Origin: Diphasiastrum complanatum | Lineage: Eukaryota > Streptophyta > Lycopodiopsida > Lycopodiales > Lycopodiaceae | Reading direction: 5' to 3' | Assembly (NCBI GenBank): GCA_029204225.1 | Contig: CM055102.1 | Coordinates: forward strand, 38,688,121-38,752,120 | DNA length: 64,000 nucleotides | In this document: positions 10,176 through 20,606 of the stretch, piece after piece | How positions within the stretch are numbered: position 1 is the first letter of the stretch | Layout of the letters: each line of letters begins with the position of its first letter | The notes under the pieces: generated by a model | Database searches by the model: none | What the model saw: only the letters and a program-made list of their open reading frames with translations | Told to the model about the DNA's origin: nothing | Position numbers and translations under genes: made by a program

Positions 10176-11405
10176 CTACTGCCGTGAAGTTGTAGATCGT
10201 GGCCTGTGGGTTGTCTGTCCCTCTAGTCGCCGACATTGTCTCTGCCGTCTATGCATGGAGGCGTCCGGGATCTCAGCCTCTCCATCAGAATCAGTACTCT
10301 CCTGCCTCTGCCTCCAACGTGATAAACACTCCTGTATGCTCAGCTGTATCAAGGGGGAGGTGTCAGCGTCTAGTCTCGCCATACGCAGGTCCGCCATCTC
10401 TCGGATCATCAGCGCAACACATCTGGGGTCCTCATATGATATCAAGGTAGAAAGTGTGAGTGGATGATCCTGAAACAAGCAGTAGTATCTCCCTCGGATC
10501 TCATAGTAGGCTGGGCACTTGAAGAGAAAATGAAACTCATCCTCTATGTCGTGTGTATCACACATACTACAAATCCGAGCATCTCTCGGGATGCCACTGT
10601 ATCTGCCAGTCTCAATGGCTAGCTGGTGAGAGGAAACTCGAAACTGACCCATCACTATCCGCAGTTTGTGTGAGATACTATCCACTAGATATCCGGGAAC
10701 AGTAGGATATCTAGCATGATCCCGAGAGAGAAAATGTGTCTGATAAAACTCCGTCTTCACCCCAGATGGAAACTGCCAAGTGCTCTGAAGATATGCTCTA
10801 TACAAGTGTCCTCGAAGATACTGATGCGTACCCGCCGGTAGATCCGTAATGTGAATACTCCACGTGGAGAGGAGACGACAAGCTTGGGAATACCATGAAA
10901 AGGAGTGTCCCACAGAATGTAGGTGCTGTGATGATGCCAAAGCCGCTGCAGCATAGTGTGTGTCTCTACCTTGAAGATCCTCCAGGCGCTGTATGAATGT
11001 GACAATATGGAACAGTGCCTCTAGCTGAATAGGGGGGACGGCGAACTCTGCCAATATAATATGATGTGTTGTAGAGGACTTAGCCCGTATCATCCGAGAT
11101 AGCATATGAATCTGAAGTCGTGAAATGTGTGCCCACTCGGTAGCTGTCAGGCCCGTACTCCATGTCTCTGATGCGTAAAGAGCTGAGGGAACTACCATAG
11201 TATCAAAAAGTCGACACTTACTAGTCGCATCTCTAATGTGTGAGCTGAAACATAATCTCTCCAAATCTACCAATGATGTATAGCCCTTCCGTAACCGGGA
11301 AAATGCCGCCTGTCGCATGCTGAAGGTGGGACCAGAGAATACCACGCCTAGGTATGTGTAAGAGTCGACTACCTCAAGTGGATGTTCCTCCCACAGAAGC
11401 TCCTG
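10176..11405 (-). pseudogene. LINE-B ORF2 C-terminal domain with CCHC zinc knuckle
   Basis: The frame continues directly from RT after the TGA near 11403. It includes SYTYLGVVFSG, a long helical region, and RVSSHQLAIETGRYSGIP just before a zinc motif CSMCDTHDIEDEFHFLFKC of C-x2-C-x9-H-x4-C form near 10515-10575. This corresponds to the zf-RVT-type region found after RT in many plant LINEs, thought to bind nucleic acid. The tail is Arg/Gln rich. It stops at 10176, followed by the 3' UTR. Confidence 0.8.
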
Positions 11406-12473
11406 TCACATCATGAAGGATCTAGAGGTGTTAAACACCATAACTTTGGTTTTGGCCACATTCACTGACAATCCCCATTGAATACAAAAGGAGTGAAGCG
11501 CATCCAGATGCCGTTGCAGGCCTTCCCTCGTCTTCGAAAGCAAAACCACATCATCAACATATAATAAGATAGCGATAATGAGGTCACCCAATGTGCAACC
11601 CTCACCTCCCTCTGCCCGTATAACCTGCTCAAGCTCATCTATATATAAACCAAAGAGTGTAGGTGAGAGAGGACATCCCTGCTTAACCCCAATAGTGCTC
11701 TCTATCTCTGGTGATACAACTCCTGATACTCGGATCCGGCCAATAATTCGTCTATACATTGCCACAACTGCCTGTATGATATCCTCTTGGAAGCCACGAT
11801 CCCGAAGCCTCCGTATCAGTAAATGCCTAGGCACCGATTCAAAGGCTTTGCGAAAATCCACAAAGCAGCAGTAAACACGCTCTCTCCTGGCCTTAGCCTC
11901 CTCAATGATGGCTCTCAAGGTGAAAACATGATCGGATGTAGTATATCTTGGTCTGAAACCAGCTTGGCCAATGGCATGCGGTGCTCTAGTATCCATCTCT
12001 GTACTGATCTCTGACTGAAGAATAGAACCATAGACCTTGGCAAAGAGGTGGCTGATCATGATGGTACGATAGTTGTCGGCTTTCATGGGATCATCGCCTT
12101 TATGGATAGGATAAATAAGGTTTGTGGACCAAGGGGAGGAGAAACCAGATGTAATAGCGCAGTTAAATAGGAAAGAGAGAAAGGGTGAGAGGATGTCAGC
12201 GGCCTGCTTCAAGAGTTCAGCCTCTAGCTCATCAATGTCTTTGGCCTTATGTAGGTTTAACTGGTCGATGGCCTCTTCTACTATGTCCGGAGAGAATATA
12301 TTAGAGGTACATGTGTATGGGTGTGTGGGAAGTGGAGGAGTATCAGGTACAGTGTACAACGATGTGGCATAGATCACCCATGTGCTAAGATCTGTGATCC
12401 GGGGTGGAGGTGCTCGTGAGAGGAATTTTTGCCAGAAAGAATGCGACGAGGAGCTAAAGAGAAGGTCCATCAT
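11406..12473 (-). pseudogene. LINE-B ORF2 reverse transcriptase
   Basis: This 355-residue frame carries the full RT core: NLIYPIHKGDD and QAGFRP in the fingers, FVDFRKAFESVPRHLL (motif A, near 11850-11880), IGVKQGCPLSPTLFGLYID (motif B), LLYVDDVVLLS (motif C, near 11545-11565) and LSVNVAKTKVMVFN (motif D and beyond). The catalytic Asp residues are intact. It ends at one TGA and then continues in the same frame into the C-terminal domain. It is the best-preserved LINE RT in the window. Confidence 0.9.
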
Positions 12474-12778
12474 CTTCTTCCCTTGGCAAATTTCATATGC
12501 AATTTTCTTTCTACGGGTGGTTCTACGATATACACAGATAAGTCCTTTGCAAGATGAGGAAGGTGGCAGCGTGCGTAAATCAAGTTCAGATGAAGTTGGT
12601 TACATTCGTGGTCATACCAGGGGTTATGCGGTCTCTGTCGTAAGTGCTTGGGCCGTGGGGATGGAAAAGCAAGGGATGCAGAGGTATGCAGGGTCCGGAC
12701 AAGAAAAAGAGACTGGTCCGCCAAAGTAGCTGCATAGGGAAAATGAGTCAGGAGATCAGATAAGGTTTCCCTGTACAT
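12474..12778 (-). pseudogene. LINE-B ORF2 linker between endonuclease and RT
   Basis: This roughly 100-residue segment has the NPWYDHECNQLHLNLIYA motif, which recurs as WYDAECRSLHH in LINE-A and WYDSECHYLHLQ in LINE-E. It connects the endonuclease to the RT in each copy. A frameshift occurs at each end. I know of no specific catalytic role for it. Confidence 0.7.
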
Positions 12779-13670
12779 AGGGGTTTTTTGAGGGTTATAG
12801 CGGTAGATGGTCTTTTCACTAGGGGTGAATGTACTAGCACAGGGGGTGTGAAGAAGGCCAATAGAGAGAGAGAGAGGTATGAGTGGTCAGACAAGGTGGT
12901 ACGGTGAACCAAGAAAGATGAAATGTAGGGGAGGAGAGACGACAATCCCATGAAATAGTCAACAACACTACTCCCTCCGCTATGTGGAAAACATGTAAAG
13001 TCACCTGAATCGGGCCACTTCAGTAAGCCATTATAAATGGCCAACCCATGAGCCTCGCCCAACTGAAGCATCAGCTCTCCATATGCGGTAACTGGACCCT
13101 CTGCATCTGCTGATCGTTGCCGTAGGCCAAGATCATCCCAGTTTAAAGCATGTATCCGCTGTGGATCATCCTCTGCTCTATGAAACTCTGTCTGCCTGGA
13201 TCCACTCCTGGCATTAAAGTCGCCAGCTAGGAGAATATAACCCCGCTCCTCGTATCTGATAATGTCTGAAGAGATATCCAAGTAAGGTGACTCCTCATCT
13301 GATGTGAAAACTGATGTGTCCGGTGGAAAATAGCAAACGGCTAGAAAAAGGTCTCGGTTCAGTCTCGTCAGAGTCCGGTCCACCCGAATCCAAATATAGC
13401 GAGCTCGCTCATCAGTATGCACCAACTCGACCCAGGGTCGAATGAAGTTGCGGACTAAGCAGGCCACCCCACCAGAACCCCGATCTGTCAATGCTCTTGT
13501 CGCCCTCCGATGTGCAGAGAACCAACAAAAGCCCGCAACAGCCGCAGACCTCTCTCAGGACTCTCATGTGTCTCGGTAAGTAGTAAGATATCACCCTCAG
13601 TGCAAAAATCTCTAAAATCTCCGCCGGTAGCTGAAGAATGAATGCCATTGCAATTTCATAATCTCAACCG
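12748..13670 (-). pseudogene. LINE-B ORF2 endonuclease (EEP) domain
   Basis: The domain starts with LRLWNCNGIHSS near 13640-13670 and includes LTETHES near 13560. After a frameshift at about 13500-13530 it continues through CYFPPD, the metal-binding GDFNARSGS near 13200-13225, and the terminal SDHSYLSLSL near 12870-12895. These are the hallmark blocks of the L1-type nicking endonuclease. The longest open piece (13491-12748) is 247 residues. The frameshift prevents a continuous product. Confidence 0.85.
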
Positions 13671-13776
13671 CAATGCTCTAGAAAGAGCCCCGAACCGCTA
13701 CCTAGTCCGGAGGGCCATGCTCCCTATTTGTCAGGATTCGGAGGATCAATGCATCGAGCTTTGCCATCCCGATAAA

Positions 13777-14932
13777 TCACCCTCTTCCCCAACGCTTTTG
13801 CCTCACTGAATGCCTTTTTCGATCCGCAACCTGCATGGGAGTGAGATCATCATCCATAAATATAAGTGTACCTCTAAGCTTAGCCCGCAGTTTGAGGGTT
13901 GCCCGTCTCTCTTCCAAATTCGTGAAGCGAACCATGAGTGTAGAAGGGTCTCGTTTGGTTCTCCAAGCTCTATCCAACCCTTCGGAGTGGTGGGAGAGTG
14001 TGCTTGAAAGAAAGCTGGTTGCTTTAGTCTTTGGATCATTGGTGTCTTCAACTCCGCAGACCCTTATATTCAGGGTTTTGTACTCGCGCATTCGCTCTTC
14101 GGATATGGTGGCTGAAATGACTCGGTTGAAGGAGGGTGTACCTTCCTTAGCATCTTCCTTGAAAAGAGAGGCCCACGTTTTCGTCTCAGCTTTATGCTGC
14201 TCTATCTTCTCCTCCAATTCCTGAATCTTGGTAGGTTCTCCTTGATTACTTATTGCTGCCTCCAAAGAAGTAATCCGGGTTAACATGGTTTCCCGCTCAG
14301 CGGACATAGATTGAATGATCCCTTGAAGTTGTCTCATTTCCTTTCGTAGAGAGGTGGATTCGTGTTTGATCTGCTCGATGTAGGAAAGAATGTACTGTTC
14401 AAATGACTTGGCAGGTGTATAAATCTCAGGTATCACGAAAGATGGGTGAGCAGGTGGAGGGCAGGGAGTGTGGACTAGATTGGTAGGCAACGCTGACTCA
14501 ATCTTCACCCTACGTACGACTCCATCTGTATCAGCAGTACCATCACTCTGGCTCGAAGTAACCGATGTGAGGGAAGTGGCAGCGATGATAGATTCTGGAG
14601 CGTTGATGGAGAGCAAGTTGTTCGCTGATGGACAGAGGGTTGCTGGTGGACAGGGGGTCGCTGATGGACAGGGGGTCGCTGGTGGGTGAATCTACATTCA
14701 GCGATGTGGAGAGCTGGACCAGCGATGTGGAGGGAGGGATCTGGACCAGCGATGTGGAGGGATGCTGGACCAGCAATGAGGTGGTGAGCGATGTGGAGGG
14801 AGAGTCCAGCGATGAAGATGTGGTGAGCGAGACAGGAGAAGGAGATGCCAACGTTGAGAGAGCGTGGACACGGGCAGATGTGCGTGGGGAGGGGTGGGGG
14901 GAGCGTGGGCTCCCCTTCCCTTTTTTGGCCAT
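13777..14932 (-). pseudogene. LINE-B ORF1, coiled coil plus RRM-like RNA-binding protein
   Basis: The start chosen is the Met of MAKKGKGSPRS (14932). The first 130 or so residues are Ser/Thr/Pro rich and built on a short imperfect repeat. A frameshift near 14620 leads into the conserved core: a coiled coil (LRKEMRQLQGIIQSMSAE and LEEKIEQHKAETKTWASL), ISATISEERMREYKTLNIRV, then a basic RRM-like region with LMVRFTNLEERRATLKLRAK and a final FMDDDLTPMQVADRKRH. This layout matches LINE ORF1 RNA-chaperone proteins. It ends about 110 bp before the ORF2 endonuclease begins. Confidence 0.8.
14625..14830. repeat. Minisatellite within LINE-B ORF1
   Basis: Short imperfect units of the form GCTGGACCAGCGATGTGGAG and GGACAGGGGGTCGCTG recur through this stretch. 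They encode a run of Ser/Thr/Leu repeats in the ORF1 N-terminal region. The repeat probably varies in length among copies of the LINE. Confidence 0.6.
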
Positions 14933-15029
14933 AGAAAGCTGAAGGAGGAACACCCGCTATAGATTAGGCGCCATCTCCACGAGAGAGAGTCAGAGAGAGA
15001 GAGAGATCCCAGCAGCCAGCCAAAAGGCA

Positions 15030-16945
15030 TATAAGACTAGTAAATGTACATGTCAAGTATGTGGTAACAGTGGGAGAGTATGAAATGTCTCCAAAACGAT
15101 AACATATATAACAAATCTAAATGCTATGAACGGAAATAGATGTGAAAATAACATATCTAAATACTATGAACTGAATAAATGTGATGATATATGAAATATG
15201 AAACATGTGGGAGCATAGGTACGGCTAAATGTCATGAATGAGGTATGACACTATCATCCAATCCAGCCCTACTGATGCTATAGAAAGATGTAATATGAGC
15301 TGTAGAATGAAGCCGCTGGTGGTCGCTGACGTCGTCTAGCGGGGTGAGTTCTCCTTGTGATAGGTCGGGTATCTCGTGCTGCAACATGAGTATGAGTGGG
15401 ATGCTGTCTTTGATCCCTATGAGTAGGTAAGTTGTCATCATCATCATCATCATCATCAGATGCTAGGTCCCGTCGTCTTCTCCTAGAGAAGGAGGTAATT
15501 TGAGGCTGAGAAACATGGCTCTGCTGGGCTATCTGACATAGGTCCTGTTGTAGTAGAAACATCTCTCGTATCATGAGTGCAACGCATCGGGAGTCCTCGT
15601 AGGCTATGAGCGATCGTAGAGTGACAGGTGTGCCACGAAACAAGCAACAGTGTCTCCCTCTGATCTCATAGTATACATGGCACCTAAAGATAAAGTGCTC
15701 CTCCACCTCATCCAAGGAACATAACTGGAAAATCCGCTCCTCTCTCGAGATACCATGGAACCTCCCAGTCTCAATAGCCAGCTGATGTGATGATACGCGG
15801 AGCTGTCCCAATGTAAATCTGAGGCTATGTGATAATCCCAAGTCCCTGCTATGTCTAGCTCAATAAAATGAGTCGGGCTTAACCCCAAGCTGTCGCCTCC
15901 AAGTACGATCAAGATATGCCCGATATAAGAAGCGTTTGATATATAGATGTGTAACTGAGGGGAGCTCTGTAATGGAGATACCATGCTGGTCTGTAATCGT
16001 GAGATGCTAGCTAAGTGTGATGAGGGAAGACCGGTACACCATGTTGTTGCTGCATACAAGGTTGTGGGGGTGACAATAGTATCAAAAAGTCTACACTTAC
16101 TACGAGCATCTCGAATGGACTTCCTAAAGCAAAACCGCTTTAGCTGAACAAGGGAGGAATGGCCCTTCCCAAGTCAAGTGGTACTTGCCTGTCTCATGCT
16201 GAAGGTAGGACCAGAGAAATGTATCCCCAAATAAGTGAAGAAACTACCTCTAAGGTCTGTCCATCGAGAGTGAGCTGCTGATGTTGCATGAAAGCTTGAG
16301 AAGTGTTGAAGACCATAACCTTGGTCTTCGCAATGTTCACCCCCAATCCCCATATGGTATAAAAGTCCTGTGAACAATCCAAATGTCTCTGTCTGGTCGG
16401 AGATACTAGTACCACATCATCCGGATAAAGGAGGATGGCAATCAGAATGTCGCCAAGTCTGCAACCAGCTCCGCCACACTGTGAGATGACTCTCTCTAGC
16501 TCATCAATATACAATCAAAAAAGAATTGGTGAAAGAGAACAATCCTGCTTCACCCCAATGGTGCTCCAAATGTGCTCAGAAAAGGCCACTGCCATGTCTA
16601 AAACATCCCAAAACCCTCTCATAGAGAGCCATCACTGCCAGGATAATATCAGTGGAGAAGCCAAGGTCATGAAGTCTCTGAATGAGCAGGGAGCATGGTA
16701 CAGAATCAAAGGCTTTCCTGAAGTCCACAAAACAACAGTAAACCTTCTCTTTCCTGTACTTAGCTTGTAATCTCCTGGATTTCGCCTTTGAGCGCCCTGC
16801 TGACTGAAGTATGGCAACATATAGCTTCGCAAGAACACGCCCAATCTTGATAGTGTGGTAGTTACCAGGAATCATGGGGTCACCATTTTTATGGATAGGG
16901 TGGATGATGTTGGTACACCAGGATGTTGGGAAGCCAGAGACAACT
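15030..16945 (-). mobile_element. LINE-D, 5'-truncated LINE copy
   Basis: This copy starts inside RT at about 16945, next to LINE-E, and runs to a 3' end near 15030, where TATGCCTTTTGG on the minus strand meets the LINE-B leader. RT motif A (FVDFRKAFDSVP near 16710-16750) is clear. Motif C has become YPDD near 16415-16430 instead of YVDD. The C-terminal domain keeps LRVSSHQLAIETGR and a decayed zinc knuckle. Stops and shifts are frequent. Confidence 0.8.
15278..15841 (-). pseudogene. LINE-D C-terminal domain with poly-Asp run
   Basis: A 187-residue frame matches the end of LINE-B ORF2, with LGQLRVSSHQLAIETGRFHG and the knuckle region reduced to CSLDEVEEHFIFRC, in which one Cys of the first pair is missing. 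A (CAT)n run at about 15435-15460 adds eight consecutive Asp residues. The tail is Arg/His rich and differs from LINE-B. Confidence 0.7.
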
Positions 16946-16949
16946 GCGT

Positions 16950-17790
16950 GTGTCTAACTCCAAGAAGTGAGTCCGATGAAATCAAGTTTTGGAACTGAGG
17001 ACTTAGCATGTATCACGCGTGATAACATGGTAACTTGCAGATAAGAGAAATGAAAAGAAGAGATGCCAATACACCAAGTCTCTATAGCATATATGGTTGT
17101 GGGACTCACAATAGCGTCAAAGAGCCAATGCTTGGGGCACACTGCACCCTGAATAAATCTCCTGAAACAGAACCTCCCTAGTTGGACAAGGGAAGAATAT
17201 CCCTTCCCAAGTCTATCCTTAGCTGCTTGCCTAAAATAGAAGATAGGTTCAAAAAAAAGAACTCCCAAATAGGTGTAGGATAATACTACATCGAATGGCT
17301 GGCCATTGAATAGAAGCTCCTGATGCTGCATAGAAGCCTTGGAATTATAAGACCATGATCTTAATCTTGGAAATGTTAACCCTCAAGCCCCTACTGGTAT
17401 AAAACCAGCACCACCACATCGATCAGTAACCCTCAGGAGTGATGAGTGGTATGCAAGAGATCTGGAACATGCGAGTGGGCATGGATGACTTGTAGATGAA
17501 GATAATGACACTCACTATCATACCACAATTGATGAATGTAGTGAGATGAAGTGGATTCACGTCGAAAGGCTTTAGACGGAGTGGAGAGTTGAGGAAAGGA
17601 AGGTGGCTTGTACATCTAGATGACTGTCATGAGGGAATTGATGACGCAAGGAGGTGAGAGACTCAATATAGAGGGGTATGTAAAGTACGGTCAAAGTGTG
17701 TTGTTGCATGGTCAATTTTAGGAGGAAGAGGAGGTGGTTGATGTACAAGTGTGCCAAGATGACAAGATAGGAAAGAGTGGTCAAAGAAAG
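16950..17790 (-). mobile_element. LINE-E, internally deleted LINE copy
   Basis: From high to low coordinates it holds the end of the endonuclease domain, the WYDSECHYLHLQ linker (near 17520), then a jump at about 17425 straight to the region just after RT motif C (VNISKIKIMVL, YTYLGVLFF). Most of the RT core is therefore deleted. It continues to SRVIHAKSSVPKLDFIG and stops at the LINE-D junction near 16950. It is a coding relic only. Confidence 0.75.
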
Positions 17791-17797
17791 TGGTAGG

Positions 17798-17800
<3 letters not shown>

Positions 17801-17874
<74 letters not shown>
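17801..17874. repeat. (TC)37 microsatellite
   Basis: An uninterrupted TC run of about 74 bp lies at the 5' end of LINE-E (GA on the minus strand). It resembles the GA-rich leader of LINE-B (near 14985-15010) and the tail of LINE-B (9832-9903), so such tracts mark the joints of the LINE array. Confidence 0.9.
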
Positions 17875-17876
<2 letters not shown>

Positions 17877-18034
17877 CACCCACCGCCTTATGGCTCCTAT
17901 GAATGGGAGCTAGCTTCGCCCCTCTCCCCCCAGCCCATCGCAGGGAAGAGGTGTCTGGAAGATAGGGAGCATCTCAAGGCCCTGTGTACACCAATGGTAT
18001 CCAAGGTTTGCATGTGCCCGCTTTTTTAATGTCT

Positions 18035-19380
18035 TATGCCAAAAGGCATATAAGACTGGTAAAAACACATGCCAAGTATGTGGTAACAATGGGAGCATAT
18101 GAAACTTCTTGGAAACAGTAAGAAAGAAACACCTACTATGAACTGAAATAAAAGAGGTAAAATACGTAGGAGCATAGATACAACTGGATGTCACTATGAT
18201 CATGTCTTGCTAATGCTGATGCTATAAAAAGATGTGATATGAGCTACAACATGGGGGAGCTCTAGTAGCCATTGACGTCGTCTAGGAATGTGAGAAGTGT
18301 GTCTCCTTATAAGAGGTCCAACGAGTCGGGCGGGCAACAACATGGCTATGAATGGTGCGCTGTCTTTGATCTCTGTGAATAGGTATGTCCTCCTTTTGAT
18401 TGTCGCCTGGAAACATATGCGTGAAGCATATCTTCCATCGACTGGTTGACACGTTCGGTCTGACCATCGGTTTCTGGGTGGTCCGTAGATGAAAGACTTA
18501 AGGTAGTTTCTAGTCTCACAAAGACTGCCTACCAGAACTTGCCAGTGAACTTGGAATCACGATCACTAACAATATCGTTTGGCAAACCATACAACCTGAA
18601 CAACTTTTCAACGTCCATTGAGAGTAGATAATTAGACGAAAGATCGCTTCAATCTAGATGGGAGCATGCAAACTCCGCTAAGATTATTTGATGCTGGATA
18701 GATGGCTTCCCACAAATGAGGCGAGACAACATACTGACTTGGAGGGGGAAATAATGGCCCAATCTGATAGAGTAATGCCCTTGTACTAGGCCTCTGCTGC
18801 ATGCATGATAGGTCGGAATGACTAGTGTATCAAATAAGGAATCTGCTCTTAGTATCTCTGATATGTCTGTGGAAGCATAGTCTCTTGAGGTTAACAAGCT
18901 CATGCAGTCTCTGGATCAAGGAACAAAATCAAAGGCTTTCTTGAAATCTACAAAGTAGTGGTACACTCTCTGGATCTGTCCTCCTCACTGATAGATCTCA
19001 AAGGAAATACATGATCACAAGTGGAAAACTTGGCCCTGAAAACTGCCTACCCCAAGCTAAACTTAGTTTCATTACTCATTGCAAATTGAAGAATGGAACC
19101 ATATAGTGCGGTCTCATGAGATCACCTCCTTAATGGATGGGATGTATAATGTTCATGCACAAAGGAGGAGGAAAGCCATAGATGAGTCCATGGTCAAATA
19201 GGGAAGAAAGGAATCGAGATAGGACAAGTAGGTCCATGAGGATGGAAAAATGAAGGGATGGTGGTGGAAGTGGGAGTGAGGACTGATGTAATACGTTCAA
19301 AAAACTGCTATTGAGTACTTGGACATGGTGGATATGGAGCGGCATGACAAAGTGTGTGGCTTGTGGTGTGATGTGTAGAC
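18035..19380 (-). mobile_element. LINE-F, rearranged LINE copy
   Basis: The 3' end near 18035 carries the hairpin-like GTCTTATGCC-AAAA-GGCATATAAGAC. The tail of the C-terminal domain is present up to about 18386. A foreign gypsy integrase segment fills 18393-18640. Homology resumes at 18649-18903 (SMLSRLICGKPS, HQIILAEFACSH) and then jumps to RT motif A (FVDFKKAFDF near 18935) and the upstream IIHPIHKGGD region near 19130. The copy is rearranged as well as decayed. Confidence 0.7.
18393..18640 (-). pseudogene. Ty3/gypsy integrase fragment embedded in LINE-F
   Basis: The minus strand reads LYGLPNDIVSDRDSKFTGKF, then a stop, then SSTDHPETDGQTERVNQSME and MLHAYV. This is the core of a Ty3/gypsy integrase, with the second catalytic Asp (SDRD) and the Glu (QTERVNQ) both visible. 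Only about 80 codons are present, and LINE sequence flanks them on both sides. It could be a template-switch product, a deletion-derived chimera or a nested relic. Confidence 0.85.
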
Positions 19381-19619
19381 CTTTTGCACTCTCATGGTGT
19401 GGTGTTGGGTCGAAACATCTACCTCATCCTCTGAACCATCCTCAACATCAAAGTCTTGTTGTGAGCAACAACGGTGGAAGTATAATTTGATGGGTGGCTA
19501 CAACAAATAACAATCACTGGTTCTGTAGGTACTGCAAACATCGCTCCTTAGTGAAACATCTTATTGATCATGCAACCCCCATGGAACACATTTGGCCAAT
19601 CCTATCCTCACATAGAATC
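19381..19619. other. Unassigned DNA between LINE-F and LINE-G
   Basis: I see no coding, repeat or terminal motif here. It is probably decayed LINE sequence, given what lies on each side. Confidence 0.4.
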
Positions 19620-19980
19620 CCTTGAACATTTCCCACCTCCTCTTGTAGCTGGTGTGATGAAACTCAAAGCTGTCCCAATCCAATCAAAGGCTATGTAATA
19701 GCCTCGAGTCCAAGTAGGAGGGTAGTGTGGGAGGGCTGACCGCATTCATTGCTAGGAAATGTGTCCTGTAAAATCCTAGTTTTATTTCGTAGGAGCCCAA
19801 CAAGATCCATTAGACATATGCTTTGTAGATAAACTGTCGAATGTATTCATGTGAGCCTTCATGAAGGTGAAAAACAGATATACCAAAGGTGCACAAGCGT
19901 CTGAAAGCCTATGTATACCAAGTAGGAGGTAATTGCCAACCATGGGTAGTGGCCTAGAATTTGAAGCTACATATAAATGA
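19620..19980 (-). mobile_element. LINE-G fragment (C-terminal region), weak
   Basis: The block GGGACAGCTTTGAGTTTCAT on the minus strand (near 19655-19680) aligns with the segment that encodes LGQLRVSSHQ in LINE-D. Downstream DNA to about 19980 resembles the LINE-B C-terminal region only loosely, and no long frame remains. The call depends mainly on the short aligned block. Confidence 0.45.
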
Positions 19981-19986
19981 TTAGTC

Positions 19987-20606
19987 TGAAGGTCCATAAG
20001 ATATAGTTTGGTTGGTTGGATTGTTCTACTCACTTCTCTTTAGGTTGCTTGATTCTAGCTATTCTTGGAGGTTGTCTCAGTGGTACCGAGATTTACTATT
20101 TTCTTTCATATATTTAATAGTACTACCAGCACTGGTTATAATCAGATTTGATGAGCAAAGATAATGTAGTACCGTAGGTTAGCATACCTCGCATGTGGTT
20201 AAGACTCACATAGAACTAGTGTCGATAGCGATTGCCAGGGGTGGTACTTGCTAGCTGAATTTTCATTCTTAACATTCTATGAGGCCTTCTACCTAGAGTC
20301 AGTGAGTAGGCATATGAATTAGCAGTCAATCGAAGTGAACTAGTTGAGGTGTCATAGTACACTGAGTGATGTGGTTAGTGGAGTGCATGCATGGCAGAAT
20401 GTATATCTATCTCTCACAATCTTGCACACACCACTAGTGTTTGCCTTGCTTGTGGAGATCTTGCCTGGTGTAGAGCTCCTAATATTGTTGATTGCCAGTT
20501 CCATAGCTTGGGGGTGGATTCATAAGATGCAGTTTGGTGGGGTTGGATTGTTCTACTCACTTCTCTTTAGGTTGCTTGATTCTCGCGTCTCTTGGAGGTT
20601 GTCTCA
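19987..20606 (+). mobile_element. Candidate TRIM-like miniature LTR element
   Basis: Two direct repeats of about 92 bp (19987-20079 and 20515-20606) share a core of more than 40 nearly identical bases. Both end GTCTCA. The left copy is followed one base later by TGGTACCGAGAT, similar to the Met-tRNA primer site TGGTATCAGAGC. The right copy is preceded by a short G-run (TTGGGGG). The 435-bp interior has no coding. These are the traits of a terminal-repeat retrotransposon in miniature. I see no target-site duplication, and a simple duplicated segment is the alternative. Confidence 0.45.

Larger units (their letters stand above)
9905..14990 (-). mobile_element. LINE-B, most complete LINE copy in the window
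   Basis: Reading from high to low coordinates it has a GA-rich 5' leader (about 14985-15010), ORF1 (14932-13777), the ORF2 endonuclease (13670-12748), a linker (12778-12474), reverse transcriptase (12473-11406), a C-terminal domain with a zinc knuckle (11405-10176), and a 3' UTR to about 9905. The organisation is L1-like. ORF1 has one frameshift and ORF2 about three frameshifts and one TGA stop, so it is inactive but young enough to read. No target duplication was identified. Confidence 0.85.

Noticed and set aside
13803-14051. Minus-strand frame overlapping LINE-B ORF1
   Set aside because: It is an out-of-frame shadow; the coiled-coil and RRM-like reading is conserved in LINE-C, and this one is not.
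17572-17883. Frame starting with an Arg-Glu repeat
   Set aside because: The start lies in the (TC)37 microsatellite. Only the later part matches the LINE endonuclease end and is annotated under LINE-E.
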